A stretch of DNA of 64,000 nucleotides, taken from NCBI GenBank assembly GCA_037447655.1, contig JBBHKE010001734.1:19206-83205 (forward strand), read 5' to 3'. The notes below the pieces were generated by a model. It searched no databases, had not been told where the DNA came from, and was given only the letters and a program-made list of their open reading frames with translations. The DNA comes from Zygnema cylindricum (taxonomy: Eukaryota > Streptophyta > Zygnematophyceae > Zygnematales > Zygnemataceae). Both the position numbers and the translations under genes were made by a program. Shown here piece after piece: positions 1-11,600 of the stretch; positions within the stretch are counted from its first letter, which is position 1; every line of letters begins with the position of its first letter.

Positions 1-175
1 TACTGCACTGTACTGTACTGTACTATATTGTACTGCACTGTACTATACTGTACTGTACTGTACTGCACTGTCCTGTACTGTACTGCACTGTACTATATAC
101 CGTATTGTTTCGTTCTGTATTATATGCTATTGTTCTGTGCTGTATTGACTGTGTTCTGTGCTATTGTACTTGACT
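1..175. repeat. Degenerate (TGTAC/TACTG)n simple repeat
   Basis: The first ~175 bases are built almost wholly from 5-base units such as TACTG and TGTAC, with drift into TATTG and CTGTG. Both strands look alike because TGTAC-type words are near-palindromic. A short related tract occurs at about 39245-39325 just upstream of the Acinus-like gene. No coding signal. Confidence 0.8.
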
Positions 176-557
176 GACCTATGCCGTACGGTGCCGTACG
201 ATGCTGTGTTTGTGCTGTACTGCTTACAAATAGTAATTCAACCTCGAACAGATTTTTTCCGTACGGTGATTTGACCTGCGCCGTACGGTATTGTACGGTG
301 TTGCACGGTGCGGCACTGCGGTGTTTTTCCAGTGTACGGAAATGGTATTTATTTTCCGTTCGAATTTAAGAAGTTTCGCCTTAGTTTTCTTGAGTACGAT
401 TGTACGAACTACGCGACAAAAGAATTTGAAATAGCTTATACTATTCGTTTCTATGCTGTACGGTGCCGTACTGTTCTATGTCCTAGTTGGACGACCGTAA
501 TGGAGTGACGTCACAATGCACCTCTCTCCCGCGCCGCCTCCGTCGCCAGACAGGCAG
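176..557. other. Gene-free stretch, no recognised feature
   Basis: Non-coding by appearance. The words TGTACGG and CCGTACA recur, as they do throughout the transposon-rich left part of the window. The short open frames here have no recognisable domain. Confidence 0.5.
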
Positions 558-795
558 CGCACCCGCCGGAGGGAGAGAGGAAAAGAGAGAGAGAGAAGGG
601 GGGAGAGGGAGAGAGCGAGAGAGAAAGAGGGAAGGAGGAGGGAGAGGGAGAGGGAGAGGGAGAGGGAGAGGGAGAGGGAGAGGGAGAGGGAGGTTACGAA
701 GGAGGGAGGAAGTGAGGTAGGGAGGGGAAGACAGAGCGCGAGGTAGGGAGGGAGGGAGGGAGGGAGAGAGAGAGGGAGAGGAAAGAAAGAAAAAG
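558..795. repeat. Purine (GA/GGGAGA)n tract
   Basis: A long almost pure purine run on the plus strand. Its core (about 630-690) is a regular GGGAGA hexamer, followed by GGAG tetramer repeats. The arginine/glutamate-rich and serine/leucine-rich open frames across it are artefacts of the repeat. Similar tracts lie beside or inside all three genes in the window. Confidence 0.85.
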
Positions 796-1120
796 CTTGA
801 CGTAACTGCGTTGATGTGTACGAGTTAAGGACTAACGAGGGAGAAAAATGAGAGGATGTACGGATGTACCTCAATTGACCATAACGAGAAGTTGGTAAAA
901 TATTGTACGGCGATACAAGTTGCATTTCTGTACTATATTGTACGTCTCCGTACATATTCTGTCCTGTCACACGTCTTAAAAGTGTGAGAACTGAGAAATA
1001 AGACGTGCTGGAATTTTGGAGCGTAATTTCTTGCGACGCACGAAATCTTTCACTTCTAAAAACCACATTTAGTGCAGTAGATCGTATCGAATTTTAAAGA
1101 ATTTACTACGATACCGAACG
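796..1120. other. Gene-free stretch
   Basis: No domain, RNA or repeat boundary that I can support. It is AT-rich with dispersed TGTACGG words and ends at the left terminus of the 229-bp MITE. Confidence 0.5.
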
Positions 1121-1349
1121 TACACCGTGAATCGCTATTAGCGTTAATAATTTTTCCGCCACTTTATGCATCTTTTCTCCGTACACAATTGTCCGATTTT
1201 CAATTTGAGACCGCCAATTGGAAGCTGAGAATCTTAACTTTCAACTGCAACCGTCAGATCAAAAGTCCGAAAAGTATGTACGGATAAAAGGTGTTTTAAG
1301 TGGCGAAAAAAACATTAACAGTTTAACACTAATAGCGATTCGCGGTGTA
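1121..1349. mobile_element. Foldback MITE, TACACCG family, ~229 bp
   Basis: Starts TACACCGTGAATCGCTATTA and ends with the inverse ending CGATTCGCGGTGTA. Subterminal blocks are also inverted: CGCCACTT near the left and AAGTGGCG near the right, with CTCCGTACAC facing GTACGGA. The ends include TA, consistent with a TA target duplication. There is no open frame, so it is non-autonomous. This is one of more than a dozen copies in the window, and the same subterminal blocks are clearest at 52687-52906. Confidence 0.85.
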
Positions 1350-1397
1350 CTTTCCAGCATGACGATTTGGAATTTCTCTAGAAAAAAGAGAGAGAGC

Positions 1398-2473
1398 TAC
1401 ACCGCGCATCGTTATTAGTGTCAAAGTTTAAATAGTGTGTAAGAAAATATACCGTCATTGACAATAATTAAGAATTTGAAAAATAAAAAAAAAAAGGTTT
1501 ATTCTAATTTCAGTGTAAACGCTAATTTGGAACAGCAAAATTGGAAAATTTTCTGTACGATTATATACATTATACATTATTATATGTATCCGTACAAAAT
1601 ATAATAAATCGTACACCGATGTGAAATTTAAAAATCCGTACATGTCAGACTAATTTACGTGTCAGACCAATCCCGTTTTTTTAGCGCACGTTCCTATGCG
1701 TACGCGTCCGATTTAATTCATTTTTTGTAAAATTTTCACTTGAAAGGGTACAGTTATGTACGGTCTGACATCGACCGTACACCACGCTATTTAGATCTTA
1801 TTGAACTTTAGTTCTTTACGCTATTTTGTACGGTACCTCAATTAACGTCAAGGAAAAATTAAAATCATGTATCCTATTTGAGGAAAAAAATCAAAAATTT
1901 TAAGAACCCAAATTAGTGACTTTGACACTGACTTTGACACTTAGTGTCAAAGTCACTAATTTGGGTTCTTAAAATTTTTGATTTTTTTCCTCAAATAGGA
2001 TACATGATTTTAATTTTTCCTTGACGTTAATTGAGGTACCGTACAAAATAGCGTAAAGAACTAAAGTTCAATAAGATCTAAATAGCGTGGTGTACGGTCG
2101 ATGTCAGACCGTACATAACTGTACCCTTTCAAGTGAAAATTTTACAACAAATGAATTAAATCGGACGCGTACGCATAGGAACGTGCGCTAAAAAAACGGG
2201 ATTGGTCTGACACGTAAATTAGTCTGACATGTACGGATTTTTAAATTTCACATCGGTGTACGATTTATTATATTTTGTACGGATACATATAATAATGTAT
2301 AATGTATATAATCGTACATAAAATTTTCCAATTTTGTTGTTCCAAATTAGCGTTTACACTGAAATTATAATAAACCTTTTTTTTTTAATTTTCAAATTCT
2401 TAATTATTGTCAATGACGGTATATTTACTGACACACTATTTAAACTTTGACACTAATAACGATGCGCAGTGTA
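1398..2473. mobile_element. 1.08-kb near-perfect palindromic element, TACACCG-type ends
   Basis: Left end TACACCGCGCATCGTTATTA, right end inverse TAACGATGCGCAGTGTA. The two arms of about 530 bp are inverted copies with only scattered differences. The centre near 1936 is a short direct duplication of GACTTTGACACT. The arms carry distinctive words in mirror order, for example GGTACCTCAATTAACGTC on the left and GACGTTAATTGAGGTACC on the right. No protein-coding capacity was recognised. It is flanked by TA at both ends. Confidence 0.85.
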
Positions 2474-3487
2474 CATTACCGTATAGAGGATTTGCCTACC
2501 GTATCGTGACGCTTTATTTCTCCAAAAACTCTTAGGGTGCGTCTCCATGTCCTTGAAACTTAGAGAATTTATTTTTTTTTAGCGCAGATCCAGCGGACCC
2601 GGATTTCGGGTGTCCCTATGTGTATAAAACGAAGTTGTCACTTAAGGGTGTGACGATTATATACGTTGACAATGCCCGTGACAGCTGTCGACATTGTACA
2701 ATCTTTGATGACGCACCAAATTGTGAAAAATTGTGAGGTTGCGTGAGAGAGGCGGCTTAATGGGGCGCCCTCAGAGATTTCTCACGATTTCGTCAATTGG
2801 CATCGGAATTTTCAGACCACTGGAATGGAAAAATCCGTACTGAACGAAACGCGACAAAACAAAACAAATTATGTACTTTGATGGACGGAAACGGACAAAA
2901 AATAACGGATAGTGTACCTTTCGCTGTCGTTTGAATTCGTTTGAAATTTGTGTAAAAAATTTACACGTGCGAATACGTGTTCCTATTTGTTTTTCGAATA
3001 TACTTTGTTTTAACACACAACTTTACTGTGTTTTAAAAAAAAGGTTGAAGATGACGTTTTTTGGTGTGGCCGTGGGTAAAAAAACGCAAGATAACAGCAG
3101 GTAGTACATCTTACATTCGATGATGACACAAAATGTACTATTCATTTTTTCTAGGGAATTTATCATAACAGTGACTGTTAGGGTTGCGCATAGTCACTCA
3201 CGTCATTTTGTCAAAAAACGTACGTTTGAAGTACACATTGGTACAAATAAAGTATCGTTGAGTATGATTTTGACGGTCAATCGGTTGGACATCTTTGACT
3301 TTCATAACATTGTTTCAACCGCTTAAATTTTTGTCGTGCTTGCGAACGTCGACCGTCATAATAAAATTAGCAATTCACACGGTCGGCGAGCGTTTACGGT
3401 AATTAAACTGCGGCGACCACATGTAAATAAAATGGTTGCAGACAATAACTTTTTGTCGTTATGTGAGCTCCACGGTGAGAGCACTTA

Positions 3488-4093
3488 GGGTGTGTCCCCA
3501 TGTGCATAAGTAAGGGTTTTTCTCTGTCGTTTTGCTGTAAAACTTAGCGCCGTACTGCCTAAGTTGCAACCGTACGAAAAATCCCAAACTTTTAAAGTAC
3601 AATTCCCGTCATCTTTGAATTAGGATGTACGAAATGTCGTCTTGCACTAACCACAGCAAAAAACGTCATTCAGGCATTTAAAAGCACAATGCGGAATGTT
3701 TTTAAAATTATGTTTTTCGATGTCAAATAAGGCTATTCACCCACGTGTCATATTACAATTTTTTCACTATTTCAAGACAAAGAAAATACTGTTGCTATGT
3801 TTTGTCCGTTTGTGTTGAATACGAAGAAATTACCACACAATGATTTTGTCCGTTTTGGTCCTGTACATATTTTTTTTTTGCAGGGGTCTTCAAAGTAGTT
3901 CCAAAATCACCGTGCGACCACAAATTGTAAAAGCTAACAACCGTCACAAGTATCGTCGACGTATACAATCGTGAAAAGCGTAAGTTACGATTTCGTTCTT
4001 ATAAACATAGTGACACTTGAAAGCCGGGTCCAATAGATCCGCGCTAAAATACAAAGTAATTTCACTAAGTTACCAACACATGGGGACACACCC
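3488..4093. mobile_element. Tourist-like MITE nested in left arm, 606 bp
   Basis: Starts GGGTGTGTCCCCATGTG and ends CACATGGGGACACACCC, flanked by TTA at 3485-3487 and 4094-4096. The corresponding position in the opposite arm (near 7003-7010, reverse) is uninterrupted, which confirms both the ends and the TTA duplication. Subterminal sequence such as TTTAGCGC and CTGTCGTTTT is shared with the elements at 2535, 27789 and 44378. Confidence 0.85.
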
Positions 4094-4569
4094 TTAGCCG
4101 CAAAGTTGAAATTGAATCGTCCAAGTGTTACATTGAATTTAGACGCAAAGTGAAAGGAAACCTATTGAGATTGAGAGTACCATAAGTCTATTACATAAAT
4201 ATTATAACGCACGAAACGAAATAAACTTTTATAATAAAACAAACCGGCGTAAATATATCATTTGAAATTAAATGAAAAAAATGAGCGTCGTCAGGTGCGA
4301 TGAAATCGAGCCACTCTGTTTACGAGTCAACATACTTACGTTGACAAGATCGTAGCAGGATCGGTCGTACCAAGGTATTGCCGCTTTGTCGTACACATAA
4401 ATTACTTCCGCGGACGAAAAAACCGCGTCACGCTTCGCGAACCAACATTTCCTCGCAATCGACCAGCGTGCGACTCGGACAAATGAATACTGGTCGGCGC
4501 TCGCACCAAACCGAACCGACACAAAAGTACAGTACCGAACGAAACAAAACACAACTAACGCCAAAGGTC

Positions 4570-6003
4570 GCAATAGTCAAAAATTTTCATACCCGAAAAA
4601 GACCGTTTTTTTCTTCAAAATTTGGGAAATCGACGCCCGACCGAGTATTGTTACGCTCCAAATTTGTTAACCGTTAACCGACTGTCGTTTACGAAAAAAA
4701 AATATAACCAAATCTTGATTTTTCGCGACTAACCGTGCCCCCCCGTAATCGAAAAAGAACAAAACTAATCAATGTACGACGGAATAAGCCAATAATTACG
4801 ATTTGTCGCGTTCCCTAAGATTTGCGAAATTAATAGTGTTACTACCGTGTCAAATTTGCGACGCTTTGTTGTGTTCCCTAAGATTTGCGTAATGAAGTGT
4901 ACTATCGTGTCAGATTTGCGACGCTTTGTCGCGTTCCCTTTGATTTGCGAAATAAATAGCTTACTACATTACCGTGTCAGATTTTGCGACGCTAATAATG
5001 ATGTCACGTACTTCCACGATGCCAAAGAGTACAAAGTACAAGAATGTTCGATTATAGGGACAGTACAAAATTTTATTTTATTTTGGTTTTTTTGTTGACC
5101 GACCGTAACCGATTGTTTTTTTTTCCTAGTGAGTCAACCGACCGTAACGCCCGACCCCCAAAATTTGGCAGTCGAATCCGTTCCGGATCCGGCGCGGGTG
5201 GTCGGTTAACGGTTGGTCACGGTTTCGGTTGACCGTTTGCGACCTCTGACTAGAGGTCGCAAAAGTCAAAAAAATTATCATACCCGAAACCGACCGTTTT
5301 TTTTTTTTCAAAATCTGAGTAACCGACGCCCGACCGAGTTTTGTCACGCTCCAAAATTGTTAACCGTTAACCGACCGTCGTTTACGAAAAAAAAAATTAA
5401 CCGAATCTTGATTTTTCGCGATTAACCGTGCCCGCCCGTAACCGAAAAATTACAAAATTAATCAATGTACGACGGACTAAGCCAATAATTACTATTTGTC
5501 GCGTTCCCTAAGATTTGCAAATTGAATAGTGTACTACTGTACTGTGTTAGATTTGCGACGCTTTGTCGAGTTTCCTAAGATTTGCGAAATGAATATTGTA
5601 CTACAGTGATTTGCAACGTTTTGTCGCGTTCCCTAAGATTTTCGAAATGAATAGTGTACTACCGTGTCAGATTTGCGACGCTTTGTCGCGTTCCCTTTGA
5701 TTTGCGAAATAAATAGCTTACTACAGTATTGTGTCAGATTTGCGACGCTAATCATGATGCCACGTACTTCCACGATACCAAAAGTACAAAGAACAATAAT
5801 GTTGGAAAAAAAAAGTACAATTTTTTCTCTTTTTTTGGTTTTTTGTTTGACCGACCGTAACTGACCGTTTTTTTTTCTTGGTGAGTCAACCGACCGTAAC
5901 CGTCCGACCCCCAAAATTTGGCAGTCAAATCCGTTCCGGATCCGGCTCGGGCGGTCGGTTAACGGTCAGTCACGGTTTCGGTTGACCGTTGTCGACCTCT
6001 GCC
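4570..6003. repeat. Tandem duplication with an internal ~60-bp minisatellite
   Basis: Two copies of a ~690-750-bp unit, about 4570-5255 and 5256-6003, share long stretches such as CGACGCCCGACCGAGT and CCCCCAAAATTTGGCAGTC. Each contains several ~60-bp subunits of the form TCGCGTTCCCTAAGATTTGC (around 4803, 4866, 4926 and 5500, 5564, 5624, 5685). It occupies the unpaired core of the composite element. The open frames across it are not gene-like. Confidence 0.75.
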
Positions 6004-6308
6004 TTTGACTGACGCGAACCGAACAAAAATTTGACTGTACGATTTCGGCCGACGCCGATTTGCCCAATATCCTAACATTTCGCTGTCAATGTAAGTATGT
6101 TGATTCGTAAATAGCGTGGCTCGATTTTGTCGCACCTGACGACGCTCATTTTTTTCATTTAATTTCAAATGATATTTTTACGCCAGTTCGTTTTATTATA
6201 AAAGTTTATTTCGTTTCGTGCGTTATAATATTTCCGTACGAGACTTATAGTACTTTCAGTTTCAATAGGTTTCGTTTCACTTTGCGTCTAAGTTCAATGT
6301 AACACTTA

Positions 6309-6974
6309 GGGCATGGTTACATCAGACGAAAAGTGAGGCTTAATACAGAATTTTGTACTTGCCCGTACCATGCCGTACTATATTTTCGTGAGTTTCTTGA
6401 AAACAACATTACAAAAAATAAGATTACGATTCTCCAAGTATCCGGGAGAAGACGTCGACCGTCCGATTACATTTTGGTCTTCATCTGCGAAGCAATCGCT
6501 CCATACGCCTCTGTATTGGTGAACCCACCTCGCGGAGGTGGGTTCACCAATAGAGAACCAGTCAAATCGCTACGCCTGGACAGTACACACGTGCGTCAAT
6601 GAAAAATGAAAATTTTCACACGCCCCAAAGTCACGTGCCTTCGGACAAGGTGACCGTAAAATCTTTGCCGAAAAGAAATATGGTTTTTTCCTGAAAGTCA
6701 GCGGAGTGAAGGAGATCTCTGAGGTACATTGACGCGGTACACTTGCGAAGTACACGTACTTAATACGCAAGTATGAATTTCCATGCGAAAATGGTCGATT
6801 TTCAAATCTTTGACGATTTTATAGATTTGATCGTCTACTTACGTGGAGCCACTCAAATAAGAACACGTACGTAAAAACTTATTTACAGACGATACGCGAT
6901 GTAACTGAGGCCTCTGTAATATTGAAATTTTGTTGTCCGTACTATTACAGAGACCTCCTGATGTAACCATGCAC
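6309..6974. mobile_element. Second TTA-flanked MITE nested in right arm, 666 bp
   Basis: Left end GGGCATGGTTACATCAG, right end inverse CTGATGTAACCATGCAC, flanked by TTA at 6306-6308 and 6975-6977. The matching position in the left arm (the junction TCCAAGTGTTACATTG near 4120) lacks the insertion, so the boundaries are supported by an empty site. Its terminal sequence differs from the GTGTGTCCCC family, so it belongs to another family with the same target preference. Confidence 0.8.
6515..6551. other. Perfect 17-bp stem with 3-base loop
   Basis: ATTGGTGAACCCACCTC (6515-6531), loop GCG, then its exact reverse complement (6535-6551). It lies inside the 6309-6974 MITE but not at its midpoint. 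No poly-T follows and no gene ends here, so I do not call it a terminator. Confidence 0.7.
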
Positions 6975-7442
6975 TTAGACGATTCAATTTCAATTTTGTG
7001 GCTAAGTGCTCTCACCGTGGAGCTCACTTAACGACAAAAAGTTACTGTCTGCAACCATTTTATTTACATGTGGTCGCCGCAGTTTTGTTACCGTAAACTC
7101 TCGCCGGCCGTGTGAATTGCTAATTTTATTATGACGGTCGACGTTCGCAAGCGCGGCAAAATTTTAAGCGGTTGAAACAATATTATGAAAGTCAAAGATG
7201 TCCAACCGATTGACAGTCAAAATTATACTCAACGGTACTTTATTTGTACCAATGTGTACTTCAAACGTACGTTTTTTGACAAAATGACGTGAGTGACTAT
7301 GCGCAACCAAAACAGTCACTGTCGTGATCAATTCCCTTTTTCTATTTTTTTGTACGGTTGAAACTTACGCGGTACGGCTGTAGGTTTTACGTGAAAACGA
7401 CAGAAATTAACCCTTATTTAGGCACATGGAGACGCACCCTTA

Positions 7443-8694
7443 CAGTATTATGTGCCCCAACAGTACAGTACAGCCCCGGGGCACTCCCGTAGATCAAAAT
7501 CCTTTGTCTTACATCAGGTGTTTCAGGTTACAGGTTCTTGACCAGGAGCGCGGGATTTCAGATGCATCCCCGATTGCGTCGTCGGGAAAATGTCTCGAGG
7601 AGCTGACGGACGGTCCAGATTAATCGTCAAAGCAATCGGACCCCATTTTCTGTTACAACTAAGTAGGGTATTTTATCTATACGGTTCAATACAGTACTGT
7701 ACTGTATTGTACTTTAGTAATAAAGGGCGAATTTGTCCATTTTATACGTTTTTATTTGAGCAGTGAACGATTTATTAAGTGTATAGCATACAATTGAGCC
7801 ATTTAATGATTTAAAACTAGAGTTCTCGCATTTTAAAACTAGAGTACTGTATTGTACGGTATGGCTACAAGTTACAAATTGTATGTTTTAACTAAAACCG
7901 TGAATCATAATTAGCGTTAATGTTTTTTTCGTTTCTTAAAACATCTTTTATCCGTACACACATGTCATATTTTAGATCTGACGGTTGGGATTTAAAGGTA
8001 GTACTCTCAGCTTACGAATGGCGGTCTTAAATTGAAAATTGGACAAATGTGTACGGAAAAAAGATGCTTTCAGTGGCGAAAAAAATATAAACGCTAATTA
8101 CGATTCCCGGTGGGTTACCGACTTACAGTGCTGTAGTCAATGAGCGAAAACAGCTGGAAAACTCTATATACCGGGTCACCTCGTACTGTACGCGTGATTT
8201 TACGGTTTTCCAGATTAATACGCATACAGTGCGAGAAAATCACATACAGCGTGTCAATACTTTCGCACATTTGGACTATGATTTGGTGGTCTGACCGATG
8301 GTATGCCATCTGTTGGCGCCTTTGAAGAGGCGTTGATACATAGAGGCAATTGTCATCATAACGACCATTATGAGTTTTTTCTGTCCTTGTTTTGGCATAG
8401 AGGGAAAAACAGCATATGTTTCAACTGCTTTTGTTTGCATAATCAAACATACTACACCTTTTATCACATGTTTTAATGCTAACAAATATTTTGTTGAGAA
8501 TGGAAGACTTGGCCACAAGGTGATAGCGTGTATGAGTTTTGATTTAGTGGTGCTGCTTTGTTGATTACCTGCAATTTTGCCCCTTTCTAAGTATTTCATG
8601 CATTTTTTTTAGGTTTAGTTGTTCGTACATTTTACAACTTTGCTTTTGGACCTATTAAACCGTGACAACTACTTATTTTGTTGCCAGCATCATC
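7443..8694. other. Intergenic region upstream of the Ariadne-like gene
   Basis: No clear TATA box or start site. About 7470-7625 is richer in GC and uninterrupted in one frame (ending LTDGPD), but has no recognisable domain. A degraded MITE lies at 7893-8112. The 5' UTR of the ligase gene must lie in the last few hundred bases. Confidence 0.5.
7893..8112. mobile_element. Degenerate TACACCG-family MITE
   Basis: Left end AACCGTGAATCATAATTAGC; right end GCTAATTACGATTCCCGGTG. The internal mirror blocks ATCTGACGGTTG and CTTTTATCCGTACACA are retained, giving the ~220-bp family layout, but both termini have point changes. Confidence 0.75.
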
Positions 8695-11600
8695 ATGAGT
8701 GATGACGAATGGTATGACAATAATAGTAGTGAGGAGCTTGATGACGACTATGAGGAACTGGAAGTTGCCGGTGAATCTGGCATTTCACGGGAAGAAGAAA
8801 CTCCTGTATATAAAGTATGTCAAATGCGTCAACCATTTTTGCTGTATGATGGTTAAGCTCATCCATGTAAAATATGTCATATTCGTCAACCATTTTTGCA
8901 GTACAATGGTTAAGCTCCTGCATGTAAATTTTGTGAAATGCGTCAATCATCTTGCAGCATAGGTGATTGTTACCTATGTATAATGCATGTAAAAAATGCC
9001 AATCATTTTGCAATATAAAGCGATGGTGAACCTCCTGTTTATAAAGTATGTCGAATGCGTCAACAATTTTGCAGTATAAAGTGATGGTTAGCCCCTGTAA
9101 AAAAAAAATCTCACATACGTCAACTCTTCTGCAGTTTAACTTGATGGTGAACTCCTGGTTTTGAAGTATGTCAAATGCGTCAACCATTTTCCAGCATTAA
9201 GTGATAGTCCTGTTTGTGCTGGTTCCGTTTTTAGTTATTTCATGTTCAAAACATGTAATGCGTTTTCCAGGAATTTAGACGAATATGTTGTCTGTATTTT
9301 TGTTAGTAAAGATGTGTACGCTTTTCTTTTTTGTGCAGGTTTGCAAATCTCATCTTTGCTTGTTTTTATTTAGATGCCTTTGTATTTTTGCCACTTGCAG
9401 TATTTATTTGCTTATTGCACTGCGTATGGTTTGGGATACAGATTATCAATAAAACGTCCCTCCTTGCTGCTCAGGTAAATTGCTTTTTTTTCTAATATTT
9501 ATTGCAGCACGTTTGATTCAGTAGTTTAGCAGTACTGTTGTGCCCTGTGCTGACCCCCTGCACTGTAGATAAGGAAATTTTGAAGTGAAGGTTGGAAACT
9601 CTGTTTGCTTGATTTGACAACAGGCGGAGTCTAGGACAATCTGTGAATTTTTTTACTTTAAATTCTGATTCTTCTCGTAGCTATTCATGCGACTCAATTG
9701 CAGGGCGTTTTTCTCTAGCTCATCTTGTATTTATAGTTTTCAGTGGAATGGTTAAGTTCCAGTTTATTGTTGTTTTTCCAGTGGGTTATGATGTGTTGAC
9801 CTTTTTTTTCTGTCATTTTGGTAACTCGAAAGGCATTTTATCAGACTAATCTGCCCAGCGCTATTAGTGTTAATAATGGTAATTTGGTTGTGGCTTTTGC
9901 TGACCAAAAGTTACAAAGCAGTGTTAACAACATTATTTAATGGAGTGGGTCATGTTTACCTATGTTAAACTAGGATTGTACATTCTAATTCCGAATTGAC
10001 GCTAATAGGTCCTTTATACTGAAAGCGATAGGTAGCATAGATGTTTCACTACGTGATGATTCTTGACCATCCATATGTTTCTTTTTGTGCCATGTGTAAT
10101 GCATGTATCAACCTGACAGGATTGCTCTTTTTGTATTCACAGCTTCATGATCTTCGCCGTGTTGCTGATGTTCTTGGAATACGGCTACAGCATGCTCGAA
10201 CCCTACTCATTTATCATCGCTGGGATGTCGAAGCTTTGTTTGGAAAACTTGCTGATCAAGGAGAGGAGCGTCTTTTTTTGTCAGCCGGATTACCGCCTCG
10301 TGGGGACGTAAACTTAGCCCTCCCGCAAAAGTTGCCTCCTGTACTTCAATGTAGAATCTGTTATGCTGATGTTGCTGCAGATAAGGCAACCATGATGGAT
10401 TGTAGCCATTCTTTCTGCAATGATTGTAAGTACACTGCCCATCGCTGTTATAGTCAATAACACTAATTCCATTGCGACTTTTTTGGGCAAAAATCATAAA
10501 AGTGTTAATAACACTATTTAAGTAAATGGACTAAAAACGGTCACCACACTCTGCACTAAATCAGTGTTATTGATACCAATTGCGCTTTAATACTACTTAT
10601 TCCTTTCCACTAGATAGGCAGTGTACTTAAGTTTTTTCTTTTCTGGCTTACCTTGATTTTCTGCTATGAGCTCCCTGTTCTTTCCTTCACAAGTTTTCTA
10701 CAGTTTTATATTCGGTTAGGCGAGTGGAGAATCTGTCACGTTGATGGTTTGTATTCCTTTCTTCAAATGACGCATATTTGGATTCTATATTACTAGCATC
10801 GATCGTCTGATGCTGAGGTTGGGTGCTTTGTCAGGCTGGACTCAGTATTTCATCATCAAAATCAAGGATGGTCAGAGTCGGCGTGTAACTTGTATGGAGG
10901 AGAAATGTAATGCCATTTGTGACGAACACAAGGTTCGAAGCCTGGTATCGGCGGTGGACAAAGATGCTGCCGCGCGCTACGACCTCTCGCTATTGGAATC
11001 GTACATTGAAGACAACTCGAAAGTGAAGTGGTGTCCCAGCGTGCCCCATTGTGGCAATGCGATTTCAGTGGAAGGAGAACCATTTTGTGAGTTAGAGTGT
11101 GTTTGTAGCCAACAATTTTGCTTCAACTGTCTGGCCGAGCCTCACTCTCCATGTTCCTGCCAAATGTGGCGACTATGGGACAAGAAATGTAAAGATGAGT
11201 CAGAGACTGTAAATTGGCTTACGGCACATACGAAGCCATGTCCCAAGTGCCAGAAGCCAGTCGAAAAAAATGGGGGATGCAATCTTGTTGGATGCATTTG
11301 CGGACAAGCTTTTTGGTTAGTAACAAGCTTTAAATTTTGTTTTTCGTTCTAAATTTCTTGCATCTTGGGTTTGAAATTCTGCAACCGGTACAATTCTTGT
11401 TACAGAATCTGCAGATTTATTGTTTTAGTGAGGGCTGACTTTGTGCAGCAGTTCCATGTTTGTTAGTGTTTTGTTGATACGATTCTTATAGACCGTTTAC
11501 TTTAGTCTGGTAAATCAATCTAGGTGTTGGGTGTTGGTGTTTGGTGTTGGTTTAGTCTGGTTGTTCTATGAATTAACAGTGTGTAGGTGTTATAGATTCA

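Larger units (their letters stand above)
2535..7439. mobile_element. Composite 4.9-kb inverted-repeat element, Tourist/PIF-like ends
   Basis: Outer ends are GGGTGCGTCTCCATGT and its inverse ACATGGAGACGCACCC, flanked on both sides by TTA (2532-2534 and 7440-7442). A three-base TTA/TAA duplication with GGG-starting inverted repeats is typical of PIF/Harbinger and Tourist MITEs. Much of 3010-4350 is repeated in reverse in 6085-7330, so the whole can fold back. Each arm carries its own secondary insertion (3488-4093 and 6309-6974). The unpaired core has a tandem duplication at 4570-6003. I see no transposase. Confidence 0.75.

Noticed and set aside
476-1066. 196-codon minus-strand open frame
   Set aside because: Most of it is the serine/leucine translation of the GA repeat; no domain and no splice or start context.
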